Source of the DNA: Gammaproteobacteria bacterium
Lineage (GTDB): Bacteria > Pseudomonadota > Gammaproteobacteria > GCF-002020875
Length of the DNA: 9,147 bases
Reading direction: 5' to 3'
Assembly (NCBI GenBank): GCA_018671205.1
Contig: JABHIC010000196.1
Coordinates: forward strand, 1-9,147
Shown here: one piece after another, positions 1-6,590 of the stretch
How the letters are laid out: each line of letters begins with the position of its first letter
Position numbering within the stretch: position 1 is the stretch's first letter
Program-made: the position numbers and the translations under genes
The notes under the pieces: generated by a model
Databases searched by the model: none
What the model saw: only the letters and a program-made list of their open reading frames with translations
What the model was told of the DNA's origin: nothing

Positions 1-2
1 AG

Positions 3-134
3 GTCACAGAAAGGATGGTAAAGAGGGCCAAGGGACAGCTCAATAGGCGTCCTAGAAAGACCCTAGGATATGCGACACCAACCGAGGTGTTTTTTGGGAA
101 ATCATTCGGAGAAAAAATTGCACTTCAGGGTTGA
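3..134 (+). CDS. IS30-family transposase, C-terminal fragment (cut by window edge)
   Basis: An open frame enters from the left edge and ends at TGA 132-134, giving 43 visible residues. The segment NRRPRKTLGYATPTEVFFG matches the conserved C-terminal signature of IS30-family DDE transposases (N-x-RPRK-x-LG-x-x-TP-x-EVF). The tail IALQG* resembles the short hydrophobic VAL-type ends of that family. Only the region after the catalytic domain is visible, so whether the transposase is intact cannot be judged. The stop lies about 8 bases from the predicted element end, as in IS30 itself, where the reading frame runs into the right inverted repeat. The family call is fairly secure; the exact element is unknown. 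Confidence 0.8.
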   Translation, partial: VTERMVKRAKGQLNRRPRKTLGYATPTEVFFGKSFGEKIALQG

Positions 135-141
135 ATCCAGC
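118..141 (+). repeat. Probable right terminal inverted repeat of the IS30-family element
   Basis: The stretch starts TTGC and ends TTGAATCCAGCA. This is the same layout as the right end of IS30 (TTGC, about a dozen bases, then TTGAATCTACA), which I compare from memory. It overlaps the transposase stop codon, as expected for this family. The left repeat and any target duplication lie outside the window, so the exact boundary is approximate. Confidence 0.5.
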
Positions 142-314
142 AAGTTTATCAACGAATGGACTCTATCACAATTCTTGAATCCTCATCTACTCGCATATAC
201 ATTGCGGCTCTCCGTGCCGTGCTAGGAGCCTGTTCGAGAATGGAGGCCGTGGTAGGGAGAGAGACGAATAATCGAGGATAATCACTCGCCTCTTAATTAG
301 TTATAATCTCTTCC
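142..314. other. Gene-free spacer between the IS end and the operon
   Basis: I see no supported coding frame or RNA gene here. A weak 5-bp stem (GGCTC/GAGCC, about 205-229) has no T-tract. The octamer TTGAATCC of the IS end recurs at 175-182, possibly a decayed IS-end remnant or chance. The only convincing signal is the TATAAT just before the first operon gene. Confidence 0.5.
302..307 (+). promoter_or_regulatory. -10 hexamer TATAAT, possible leaderless start
   Basis: A perfect TATAAT ends seven bases before the ATG at 315, so transcription would begin at or within a base or two of the start codon. There is no Shine-Dalgarno sequence between this box and the ATG (only pyrimidine-rich CTCTTCC). 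The -35 position (about 279-284, TAATCA) is a weak match. A leaderless mRNA for the operon is the simplest reading, but an upstream promoter is not excluded. Confidence 0.45.
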
Positions 315-1952
315 ATGCAAGTCAGCGAACTCATCGTCAGGTATCTGGAACGGTTGGGAATCCGACAGCTCTTCGGAATCCCGGGTGCCCATGTGCTTCC
401 GATCTATGACCATTTATACCACTCCTCAATCCACTCGATACTCACCAAGCATGAACAGGGCGCCTCTTTTATGGCTGGGGGGGTTGCTCGTGTCTCTGGA
501 CAAGTTTCGGCCTGTATTGCAACCGCAGGCCCTGGAGCAACTAATCTGGTAACGGGCATTGCCAATGCCTATGCGGATCGACTTCCAGTCCTCGCGGTCA
601 CTGGCGAAGCCCCTACCTCCATTTTTGGTAAAGGTGGCCTGCAGGAGAGCTCTGGAGAGGGCGGAAGCATCAATCAGAACACCCTCTTCTCTGCCATTAC
701 CCGCTACCATAAACTAATCCGCCAGACAGATGAGCTGCTTGAGGTGTTGACTGAGGCGACAACGATACTGCTTTCTGACCAACCTGGCCCCGTTGTATTG
801 AGTCTGCCCTACAACCTGCAAAAAGAGGAGGTCGATGCGACGATTCTTGATCGTATCACTTTCCCCCCCCAAGGCCCCCTGCTCCCCCCCCCCAATCGTG
901 CCACCAACACCTTCTCCACCCTTATCCAGCAGGCGAAGAAGACGGTCATCCTTGCGGGCCACGGTGCCATCCATGCGGGGAGGGAGATCAATCAGCTCTG
1001 TGAACTGTTCAATATCGAGGTCACCACGACACTCAAAGGCAAAGGGGTGATCTCTGAGTACTCTCCCTATTTCATCGGCTCATTGGGGGTCACCTCGGAT
1101 GGGAATGCATACCGGACAATCACGGAAGAGGCTGATCTGCTGATTATCCTGGGAGCCAGCTTCAATGAGCGTACCAGCTATCTCTGGAGCCCTGAACTTC
1201 TACAAGAAAAAAAGCTCATTCAGGTAGACCATAACCCCGCCCAACTAGAGAAGGTCTTCTCTGCCACATTGGCGATTAAGGCTGCCGTAGTCCCGACACT
1301 ACGCGCCGTTTTAACGCAGTTACAGCAGCCCCTCTCCGCATCACCCCTGCCTAAACCGAGCCTCTCTCCCCCCCCTTCAGAGAGTCCGATTCTCCGCTCT
1401 ACCCCACCCTTGATTCAACAGTTTTTCGCCCAGCTCGAGCGCCACTTTGTGGATGAGCCCCTCTCTCTGTTCGATGACAACATCATTTATGGACAGAACC
1501 TGTTTCGGGCCTCCCCCTCCCACCACTACCTCCCCAACAGCGGAATCTCCTCGCTAGGACATGCCATTCCAGCCGCCATTGGTGCCTCCCTGCTGAACCA
1601 GCACCCCACCTTCGCCCTTCTCGGAGATGGCGGTTTTCAGATGTGTGCTCTTGAACTGATGACAGCGGTCAACTACAACATCCCGATCAATGTGGTACTC
1701 CTCAATAATGGGGCTATGGGGTTGATTCGAAAAAACCAGTTTCAGCAGTACGAGGGGCGCTATATTGACTGTGATTTTATCAACCCGGACTTTGCACTAC
1801 TGGCACGCGCCTTCGGTATCTCCCACTTCAAAATTGATCAGGAGGCTGAGCTCCGCACTCTGTTTACCCACTGTGACCTCTACAAGGGGATCAATCTAAT
1901 CGAGATCCCGATAGACAAGAATGCATTTCCAGATTATCAGTCAGGCCGTTAG
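315..1952 (+). CDS. Thiamine-diphosphate-dependent enzyme, acetolactate synthase / 2-oxoacid decarboxylase superfamily
   Basis: This 545-residue cytosolic protein has the three-domain layout of the family: N-terminal pyrimidine-binding domain (about 1-165), central domain (about 190-330) and C-terminal pyrophosphate-binding domain (about 370-540). The cofactor-activating glutamate is E47, within HEQGA. The metal/TPP motif runs from GDG (437-439) to NN (464-465), placing D438 and N465 as magnesium ligands. FGIPGAHVLPIYD (20-32) is a typical N-terminus, which supports the ATG at 315 despite the missing ribosome binding site. No regulatory small subunit (IlvN type) follows, and the next genes are a glycosyltransferase-like protein and an adenylate-forming ligase. 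A specialised carboligase or decarboxylase role therefore seems likelier than branched-chain amino acid synthesis. Two proline-rich interdomain linkers (about 183-193 and 344-358) are encoded by poly-C runs. The substrate is unknown. Confidence 0.9.
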   Translation: MQVSELIVRYLERLGIRQLFGIPGAHVLPIYDHLYHSSIHSILTKHEQGASFMAGGVARVSGQVSACIATAGPGATNLVTGIANAYADRLPVLAVTGEAPTSIFGKGGLQESSGEGGSINQNTLFSAITRYHKLIRQTDELLEVLTEATTILLSDQPGPVVLSLPYNLQKEEVDATILDRITFPPQGPLLPPPNRATNTFSTLIQQAKKTVILAGHGAIHAGREINQLCELFNIEVTTTLKGKGVISEYSPYFIGSLGVTSDGNAYRTITEEADLLIILGASFNERTSYLWSPELLQEKKLIQVDHNPAQLEKVFSATLAIKAAVVPTLRAVLTQLQQPLSASPLPKPSLSPPPSESPILRSTPPLIQQFFAQLERHFVDEPLSLFDDNIIYGQNLFRASPSHHYLPNSGISSLGHAIPAAIGASLLNQHPTFALLGDGGFQMCALELMTAVNYNIPINVVLLNNGAMGLIRKNQFQQYEGRYIDCDFINPDFALLARAFGISHFKIDQEAELRTLFTHCDLYKGINLIEIPIDKNAFPDYQSGR

Positions 1953-3854
1953 ATGAGTGCCCTCTCCCAATTTCTGCAACAACAGCCGGTTTCGCTCCAG
2001 GCGGAGAGAGTGGCCGAAATCCAGGCAGAGATGAGAGCGCTGAGAGTGAACGACAAAGAGCCGCCTTCCAGCGCTCAGGCAGCCTCATGGCTCCACCTCT
2101 ATCAACAGCTACTGCCACACATGGAGAAGTGGCTTCATCACAACCTGAACCCGGAACGGCTCTCCCTCTACCAGACATTTTTCCGCGAACTGGAGGGGTG
2201 GTACAGCACAACAGACGCCCCAAATACAGAAGACCAAAATACAACAGAAAAGAGACGCCACCACTTCACCATTGTTATTCCGGTAGCTGACCGCCCCCAA
2301 CAGCTACAGCAGTGCCTTCATAGTCTACAGACGCTTTGTCAAACCTATCAATATGGGGGCACAACAGAAAATAGTTACCCGATGGTTACGGTACTGATTG
2401 CCGATGATAGCAACCGCCCGGACTCCATCACAAAAATCCAACAGCTGGGCCACCAGCTCAACCAGAGTGGACTGGAGTGTCTCTACTTCGGCCTGAGTGA
2501 ACAACAGTCCATAGTGGAGGAGATTCCCCCATCCCTGCACCATGATCTCCATCGTACCCTGAGTGAACTAAACCCCATTCACACACATAAGGGAGCCTCT
2601 GCCACCCGCAATCTTGCACTCCTTAAACTGATGGCACTTCAGCAGCAGCACCCCGAAAGAAGAGCGCTCTTCTGGTTTGTTGATAGTGATCAGGAGTTTC
2701 AGGTCACCGTAGAGGATCAGCCCGATCCACTCTACTGTATCAACTACCTCTACCAGCTGGATCAGCTCTTCCAGCGCCGCACAGAGACGGTAATGGTCAC
2801 TGGAAAATTGGTTGGTGACCCTCCCGTCTCTCCCACGGTAATGGCCAGCAATTTACTGCTCGACCTCAACACCTTTCTCACCCAGTTGGCGGAACAGGAG
2901 GCCGATCAGCCCTGTCAGTTCCATCAGGCTGAGGCACACCAACAGGGGGAGGCCGCCTACCACGATATGACCGACCTGTTTGGTTACGCCCCCCCAAGCT
3001 CCCCCTACCGCTATCTCTGTGACCTGAAGGGAGAACATAACCACAGCCACTGCCTGAGCCGTTTTGCCGAGCGGCTCTCTCTCTTCTTCTATGGTGAGCA
3101 CCCCACCCGTCACACCCACTTTCAGCCGGGTGAGCAGACCCTGTTCGAGAGCTGCCAACCCGCACGCACCGTCTACACCGCCAACTATGTCATGACCTAC
3201 TCAGGAGTTGATGCCTTTCTCCCCTTTGCCTCGCTAAAACTGAGGATGGCAGGGCCGGCATTAGGCAGGCTGCTACAACAGAGACTGGGCAAGCGCTTCC
3301 TCTCAGCCAACCTGCCGATGCTGCACAAGCGCACACTGGAGGGGCTGGGGCGAGCCGAGCATCGCCCCGGTGTAGATGCAACCCCCTCTCATTCAGAGCA
3401 GAAAATTGACCTCTCGGTCGAATTTGAGCGCCAGTTCTATGGAGATGTGCTGCTCTTTAGCCTTGAACCGCTCATTCAATCCGGCTTCCCGGAGCAGCCG
3501 CTGAGTGAGACAGTGGTACAGCAACAGCTCGCTAAGAGCGAACAGCGGCTCAGGAGACGTTACAGCCAGTTGAGTACAGAGATTGAGTCCCGTCTGGAAA
3601 CATTCACCCATCTCTGCGCCCGTAAGCAGCAGTGGTGGAACCAGAGCAGACACCCCGCGCTGCCATTGATCGATCCGTTCATCGAGAATATCCGCTCCAA
3701 TTTTCTTGCCGAGGCCAGCGTCTGGAGAAAAATCAACTCGGATAAGCACCGTAAACTGCGCCTGGAGGAGATTGCTGATGCACTGCTCCACTACCCCTCC
3801 GACCAGGAAAATTGGCGTAGACTACAGCACAAACTACAACAGGTACCACGATGA
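1953..3854 (+). CDS. Large protein with GT-A (family 2-like) glycosyltransferase core
   Basis: The protein has 633 residues. The core resembles nucleotide-sugar-binding GT-A folds: FTIVIPVADRP (105-115) as first strand, VTVLIADDSN (145-154) with the nucleotide-contacting acidic pair, GASATRNLAL (214-223) like the G-A-x-x-x-RN motif, and WFVDSDQEF (241-249), whose DSD is the likely metal-binding DxD. Further distinctive stretches are TGKLVGDPPVSP (283-294), RMAGPALGRL (431-440) and LPMLHKRTLEG (454-464). The helical, Gln-rich N-terminal 100 residues and the C-terminal 130 residues look like accessory domains. No signal peptide or membrane segment is visible, so it is probably cytosolic. The ATG directly abuts the preceding TAG and lacks a good ribosome binding site, which suggests coupled translation. 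Glutamine is about 61 of 633 residues. Donor and acceptor are not predictable. Confidence 0.7.
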   Translation: MSALSQFLQQQPVSLQAERVAEIQAEMRALRVNDKEPPSSAQAASWLHLYQQLLPHMEKWLHHNLNPERLSLYQTFFRELEGWYSTTDAPNTEDQNTTEKRRHHFTIVIPVADRPQQLQQCLHSLQTLCQTYQYGGTTENSYPMVTVLIADDSNRPDSITKIQQLGHQLNQSGLECLYFGLSEQQSIVEEIPPSLHHDLHRTLSELNPIHTHKGASATRNLALLKLMALQQQHPERRALFWFVDSDQEFQVTVEDQPDPLYCINYLYQLDQLFQRRTETVMVTGKLVGDPPVSPTVMASNLLLDLNTFLTQLAEQEADQPCQFHQAEAHQQGEAAYHDMTDLFGYAPPSSPYRYLCDLKGEHNHSHCLSRFAERLSLFFYGEHPTRHTHFQPGEQTLFESCQPARTVYTANYVMTYSGVDAFLPFASLKLRMAGPALGRLLQQRLGKRFLSANLPMLHKRTLEGLGRAEHRPGVDATPSHSEQKIDLSVEFERQFYGDVLLFSLEPLIQSGFPEQPLSETVVQQQLAKSEQRLRRRYSQLSTEIESRLETFTHLCARKQQWWNQSRHPALPLIDPFIENIRSNFLAEASVWRKINSDKHRKLRLEEIADALLHYPSDQENWRRLQHKLQQVPR

Positions 3855-5146
3855 GACTACCCCGCCCCCTGCTTTATCCTCTACAGCGTCTCCTCTATCG
3901 TGAGCGCTTCCGCTTACTGAATCAGCTGCTCGCCAACCAACAGCTGGAGCAGTCATCACTCCTGCAGAAACAGCACCACGACCTGACGGCCCTGCTGAAA
4001 TTTGCTGTCTCACAGGTCCCCTACTACCACCAGCGGTTGGGCTGTATGGACTGGAGCACCTTCCCCGGATGTCTGCCGATATTACAGAAAGCTGACCTCA
4101 TCCAGTATGGAGAGGAGCTGATTAATGAGCAGGCAGATCGATCCACACTGCAACAGGGATACACCGGAGGCTCTACCGGTACGCCTCTCGCCTACTACTA
4201 CGATGCACACAAAACTGAGCTGATGCACGCGGGTCAATACCGCAGTTTTATGCAGTGTGGCTGGCGCCCTGGGGAACCTGTTCTGCAGTTCTGGGGAGCC
4301 TCCCAGGATCAACAACAGCACCCCGCCCTCTCAGAGCGGATTCACACCAGCCTCAGCGCTGAACAGATTGTTGGAGCCTACCAGTTTGATGAGGCCACCC
4401 TGCAGCAGTGGAGCGACACCCTCTGCAGCTACCGACCTGTGGTGGTTCGGGGCTACCCCTCGATTCTGGCCGCACTGGCCCGTTACCTCATTGATCAGGG
4501 CATCAAGGTGCCCACTACAATCAAGGGGAGCTTCTGCACCGCCGAGGTTCTCCATCCACAGCAGCGCCAGCTCATCGAACAGGCGTTCCACTGTAAGCTC
4601 TACAACCAATACGGAAGCCGGGAGATTCCCAATATCTCCTGTGAATGCAGCCATGGTAACCAGCATATCTACAGCGATCTGGTATTGCTGGAGTCACTGG
4701 AGGTCAAGGGGCAGAGAGAGCTGGTAGTCACCTCACTAACCAACCGGCTTCAGCCGCTGATCCGTTATGCCATCGGTGACACGGGTACTCTGCAGGAGGG
4801 GGTCTGCTCCTGTGGCTCTCCCTTCCCGATGATGAAGATGGAGGTCTGTCGCAGCAATGACCTGATTCATACTCCGCAGGGGGGGCTGATCTACCCCTCA
4901 CAGCTGACCCATCTACTTGATGGTGTTGAGGGCATTCACCACTTCCAGTTCCGTCAGCAGAAAATTGAGCAGATCACCCTACAGGTTGAGATGGAGCAGG
5001 CGCTCTCTCCCCCTGTGAAACAGAGACTACTGGCTCTCTTTGCCGAACAGGTAACACCATCCATAACCCTTGAGGTTGAGAGGGTAGAGCACATTGAGCG
5101 TGGTGCCTCAGGTAAACACCGTTTTGTCCGCTGCGACCTCTCCTGA
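3851..5146 (+). CDS. Adenylate-forming ligase, PaaK/CapK (phenylacetate-CoA ligase-like) family
   Basis: This 431-residue protein has the length and motif order of PaaK/CapK-type enzymes, which activate a carboxylate as acyl-AMP and usually pass it to CoA or another acceptor. Visible motifs are the phosphate-binding loop TGGSTGTP (105-112), YNQYGSREIP (251-260, adenine/acyl site), RYAIGDTG (305-312, with the ribose-binding aspartate), RSNDLI (334-339, hinge) and GASGKHRFV (418-426), whose K422 is a candidate for the C-terminal catalytic lysine. A Cys/His set, CECSH (264-268) and CSCG (319-322), looks like the structural zinc site seen in many relatives. The ATGA overlap with the preceding gene indicates translational coupling. 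The 3' end overlaps the convergent sulfotransferase gene by 39 bases. True phenylacetate catabolism is unlikely, because no paa genes are nearby; related CapK proteins occur in capsule loci. The acid substrate is unknown. Confidence 0.85.
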   Translation: MRLPRPLLYPLQRLLYRERFRLLNQLLANQQLEQSSLLQKQHHDLTALLKFAVSQVPYYHQRLGCMDWSTFPGCLPILQKADLIQYGEELINEQADRSTLQQGYTGGSTGTPLAYYYDAHKTELMHAGQYRSFMQCGWRPGEPVLQFWGASQDQQQHPALSERIHTSLSAEQIVGAYQFDEATLQQWSDTLCSYRPVVVRGYPSILAALARYLIDQGIKVPTTIKGSFCTAEVLHPQQRQLIEQAFHCKLYNQYGSREIPNISCECSHGNQHIYSDLVLLESLEVKGQRELVVTSLTNRLQPLIRYAIGDTGTLQEGVCSCGSPFPMMKMEVCRSNDLIHTPQGGLIYPSQLTHLLDGVEGIHHFQFRQQKIEQITLQVEMEQALSPPVKQRLLALFAEQVTPSITLEVERVEHIERGASGKHRFVRCDLS

Positions 5147-5854
5147 GATAAAAGCCAGGAACGCTTCATAGGCCGCTACCGCACCACTAATCTCCCCCAG
5201 ATCCAGATCGAGAGCATCCTGATCGTCTCTCTTGCGCGCCTCCATTGGCAGCACCTTACCGGCAAAGATATGCTCCGAGGAGTCCCCCAGCCTTCTCTTG
5301 CCGGTATGTTGAAAACGGTCATACTGGCTATTGAGTGGGCTCTCCAGCTGCAGCCACTGGGTGATCTTCTCCAGCACCCGATCCGTCTGATCGACCAGGG
5401 CCTCTCCCTGGATAAAGAGACACTCACCATCACACCACTGAACCACCTGCCTGAGCTGCTGTAAGCGCTGCAGATAGTACTGCTCAGCCACACCAGGGTG
5501 GTCAATAAAGCGCGCTTTTAGCCGCAGAATACTCTCAATGGTCTCTTTAGGGTGGCGCACCATAATCAGTGGGTAGACATCGTTGCGTCTTAACACCTTG
5601 CGCCGGGTATCAAGATGGTTATGCAGCAGCTTGTCAAAGACATAACGGCCCCGGTAATTTTTCTGGCTGCGCCGGGCAACCTGCTGCGCCAGCTTATGCA
5701 GTGCCCGCTGATCCCTCAGACGCAGGTGCATCTCGGAGTATCCCGTGATCTCGGCATGGCTGCCCACAATATGGCCCAACAGCGAGGTATAGGCCCGCAT
5801 ATGGCTAAAGAGGAGCAGGTAGCCCCGTACCCCGGATACGGTGACTGTTTTCAC
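5108..5854 (-). CDS. Sulfotransferase-family protein (PAPS-dependent type)
   Basis: This 248-residue protein carries both PAPS-contacting motifs of the sulfotransferase superfamily. An early strand-loop-helix, YLLLFSHMRAYTSLLGHI (12-29), corresponds to the 5'-phosphosulfate loop with R20 and T23/S24. PLIMVRHPKETIESIL (95-110) corresponds to the 3'-phosphate site, with R100 and S108 at the usual eight-residue spacing. I place the start at GTG 5854, because it forms a GTGA overlap with the upstream stop, has AGAGGGGG just before it, and puts the first strand near the N-terminus. A longer in-frame start at GTG 5902 would add 16 low-complexity residues inside the upstream gene. It would transfer sulfate to a hydroxyl or amine of a glycan or small molecule. 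The acceptor is unknown, but the convergent glycosyltransferase-like locus is suggestive. Confidence 0.8.
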   Translation of the reverse strand: MKTVTVSGVRGYLLLFSHMRAYTSLLGHIVGSHAEITGYSEMHLRLRDQRALHKLAQQVARRSQKNYRGRYVFDKLLHNHLDTRRKVLRRNDVYPLIMVRHPKETIESILRLKARFIDHPGVAEQYYLQRLQQLRQVVQWCDGECLFIQGEALVDQTDRVLEKITQWLQLESPLNSQYDRFQHTGKRRLGDSSEHIFAGKVLPMEARKRDDQDALDLDLGEISGAVAAYEAFLAFISGEVAADKTVFT

Positions 5855-6261
5855 AGCCCCCTCTTGCCCAACTGATAGACCGCCAACAGTGCTGCCTGCC
5901 ACTGAGGGTTCTGTTCCAGCGTCTCTCTATCCAGGTACTCCAGCGCCACTGCCTCAATCTGTTGCTGCTCTTTCAACACCCTCCAGCGTGCCTCAAACCC
6001 CTCTGCATCAAAAACCCCTTGTAGAGAAAACTGTTCGGCCAGCCCAGTAGCACGCCTAACGACAATGGGTAGCGACTCCATCACCTCAAATTCATAACTG
6101 TAGAGATCAATCCCGTTCTCTCTGGCCAGCATCAACTTGAAGTCCGAAAGGTGCCCCTGCTGCTCCATCTGTAAATCAAGATCGACTGTGACCTGCGGAG
6201 AGAGGCTCTTCCCCCGAAAATCGAACCGTACAAAGACCTCCAGCTCACTCTTCACTGCCAC
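5851..6261 (-). CDS. Small conserved-looking protein of unknown function, upstream partner of the sulfotransferase
   Basis: This 136-residue soluble protein has no signal peptide or membrane segment, and I cannot assign it to a named family. The first half is strand-rich and acidic (FVRFDFRGKSLSP, 10-22, then TVDLDL, 25-30). The middle reads NGIDLYSYEFEVMES (49-63), and the C-terminal part looks helical (about 80-130). The start is GTG 6261, with AGGGGAG about 7 bases upstream. An in-frame TAG five codons before it rules out a longer form, and GTG 6255 is the only close alternative. Its stop overlaps the sulfotransferase start (GTGA), so the two are very probably co-translated and functionally linked. 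It begins only 19 bases after the T-tract of the cold-shock gene terminator, which leaves no room for an ordinary promoter in between. Confidence 0.75.
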   Translation of the reverse strand: MAVKSELEVFVRFDFRGKSLSPQVTVDLDLQMEQQGHLSDFKLMLARENGIDLYSYEFEVMESLPIVVRRATGLAEQFSLQGVFDAEGFEARWRVLKEQQQIEAVALEYLDRETLEQNPQWQAALLAVYQLGKRGL

Positions 6262-6280
6262 TATCCCACTCCCCTATCGC

Positions 6281-6306
6281 AAAAAAGCCCGCGCAAGGCG
6301 GGCTTT
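6281..6306 (-). terminator. Intrinsic terminator of the cold-shock gene
   Basis: On the minus strand, AAAGCCCGC (6306-6298) pairs perfectly with GCGGGCTTT (6292-6284) around a 5-base loop. Six Ts follow, three of them in the stem end and three beyond it (6286-6281). It lies about 22 bases after the cold-shock stop codon. It also separates that gene from the unknown-sulfotransferase pair, so downstream expression may depend on read-through. Confidence 0.9.
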
Positions 6307-6327
6307 AACAACCAATGTCAATTGAAC

Positions 6328-6537
6328 CTAGCCGTCAATCTTGGTGACATTTACGGCTGAAAGACCCTTCGGCCCCTCTTCAACGTCATAATTAACTTTC
6401 TGGTTCTCTGCCAGTGTCTTGAAGCCATCTCCCTGGATAGAACGGAAATGGACAAAAACATCATCCCCACCATTATCCTGAACGATGAAACCAAACCCTT
6501 TAGAGTCGTTGAAGAACTTTACTGTACCTGTTGCCAT
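6328..6537 (-). CDS. CspA-family cold-shock protein
   Basis: This 69-residue single cold-shock domain covers essentially the whole protein. Both nucleic-acid-binding motifs are present: RNP1 KGFGFI (13-18) and RNP2 VFVHF (27-31). They are preceded by the typical TGTVKFFN and followed by VNYDVEEGPKGLSAVNV. Family members bind single-stranded RNA and DNA, melt RNA secondary structure and can act as transcription antiterminators. Which paralogue this is (cspA, C, D or E type) cannot be told from sequence alone, so no symbol is given. The gene is preceded by AAAGG 11 bases from the ATG and by two TATAAT elements, and is followed by a strong hairpin terminator. Whether it is truly cold-induced is not shown. 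Confidence 0.97.
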   Translation of the reverse strand: MATGTVKFFNDSKGFGFIVQDNGGDDVFVHFRSIQGDGFKTLAENQKVNYDVEEGPKGLSAVNVTKIDG

Positions 6538-6551
6538 ATCTATGATTACCT

Positions 6552-6590
6552 TTAAACTACAAATTATAACTACACATTATAACTACAAAA
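6552..6590. repeat. Three tandem copies of a 13-bp repeat
   Basis: On the plus strand the copies read TTAAACTACAAAT, TATAACTACACAT and TATAACTACAAAA. The core AACTACA recurs at 6555, 6568 and 6581 with an exact 13-base period, and neighbouring copies share 10-11 of 13 bases. On the minus strand the core is TGTAGTT. The repeats overlap the cold-shock gene's -10 region and lie just upstream of its ribosome binding site. Confidence 0.75.
6563..6581 (-). promoter_or_regulatory. Duplicated -10 elements of the cold-shock gene
   Basis: Reading the minus strand, perfect TATAAT hexamers lie at 6581-6576 and 6568-6563, 13 bases apart. Matching -35 boxes are weak (TGGATA at 6605-6600 for the outer one). 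Start sites would give leaders of roughly 20-35 bases, shorter than the long leader of E. coli cspA. An additional upstream promoter is possible. Confidence 0.45.

Noticed and set aside
205..229. Stem-loop GGCTC/GAGCC as a terminator
   Set aside because: The stem is only 5 bp with a 15-base loop and no T-tract, so it is within chance expectation.
225..240. GGAGCCTGTTCGAGAA as the end of another insertion sequence
   Set aside because: It loosely resembles IS5-type ends, but no matching partner repeat or transposase remnant is visible in the window.
2853..3165. Minus-strand open frames inside the glycosyltransferase-like gene
   Set aside because: These are shadows of a strongly coding plus-strand frame. 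They show no recognisable motifs and no ribosome binding site or operon logic.
5855..5902. Longer sulfotransferase start at GTG 5902
   Set aside because: It would place 16 residues of low-complexity sequence inside the upstream gene. GTG 5854 has a purine-rich ribosome binding site, a GTGA overlap and the first beta strand near the N-terminus.
6316..6321. Perfect minus-strand TTGACA as a promoter for the unknown gene
   Set aside because: No acceptable -10 box is found 16-18 bases downstream; that position falls inside the GC-rich terminator hairpin.
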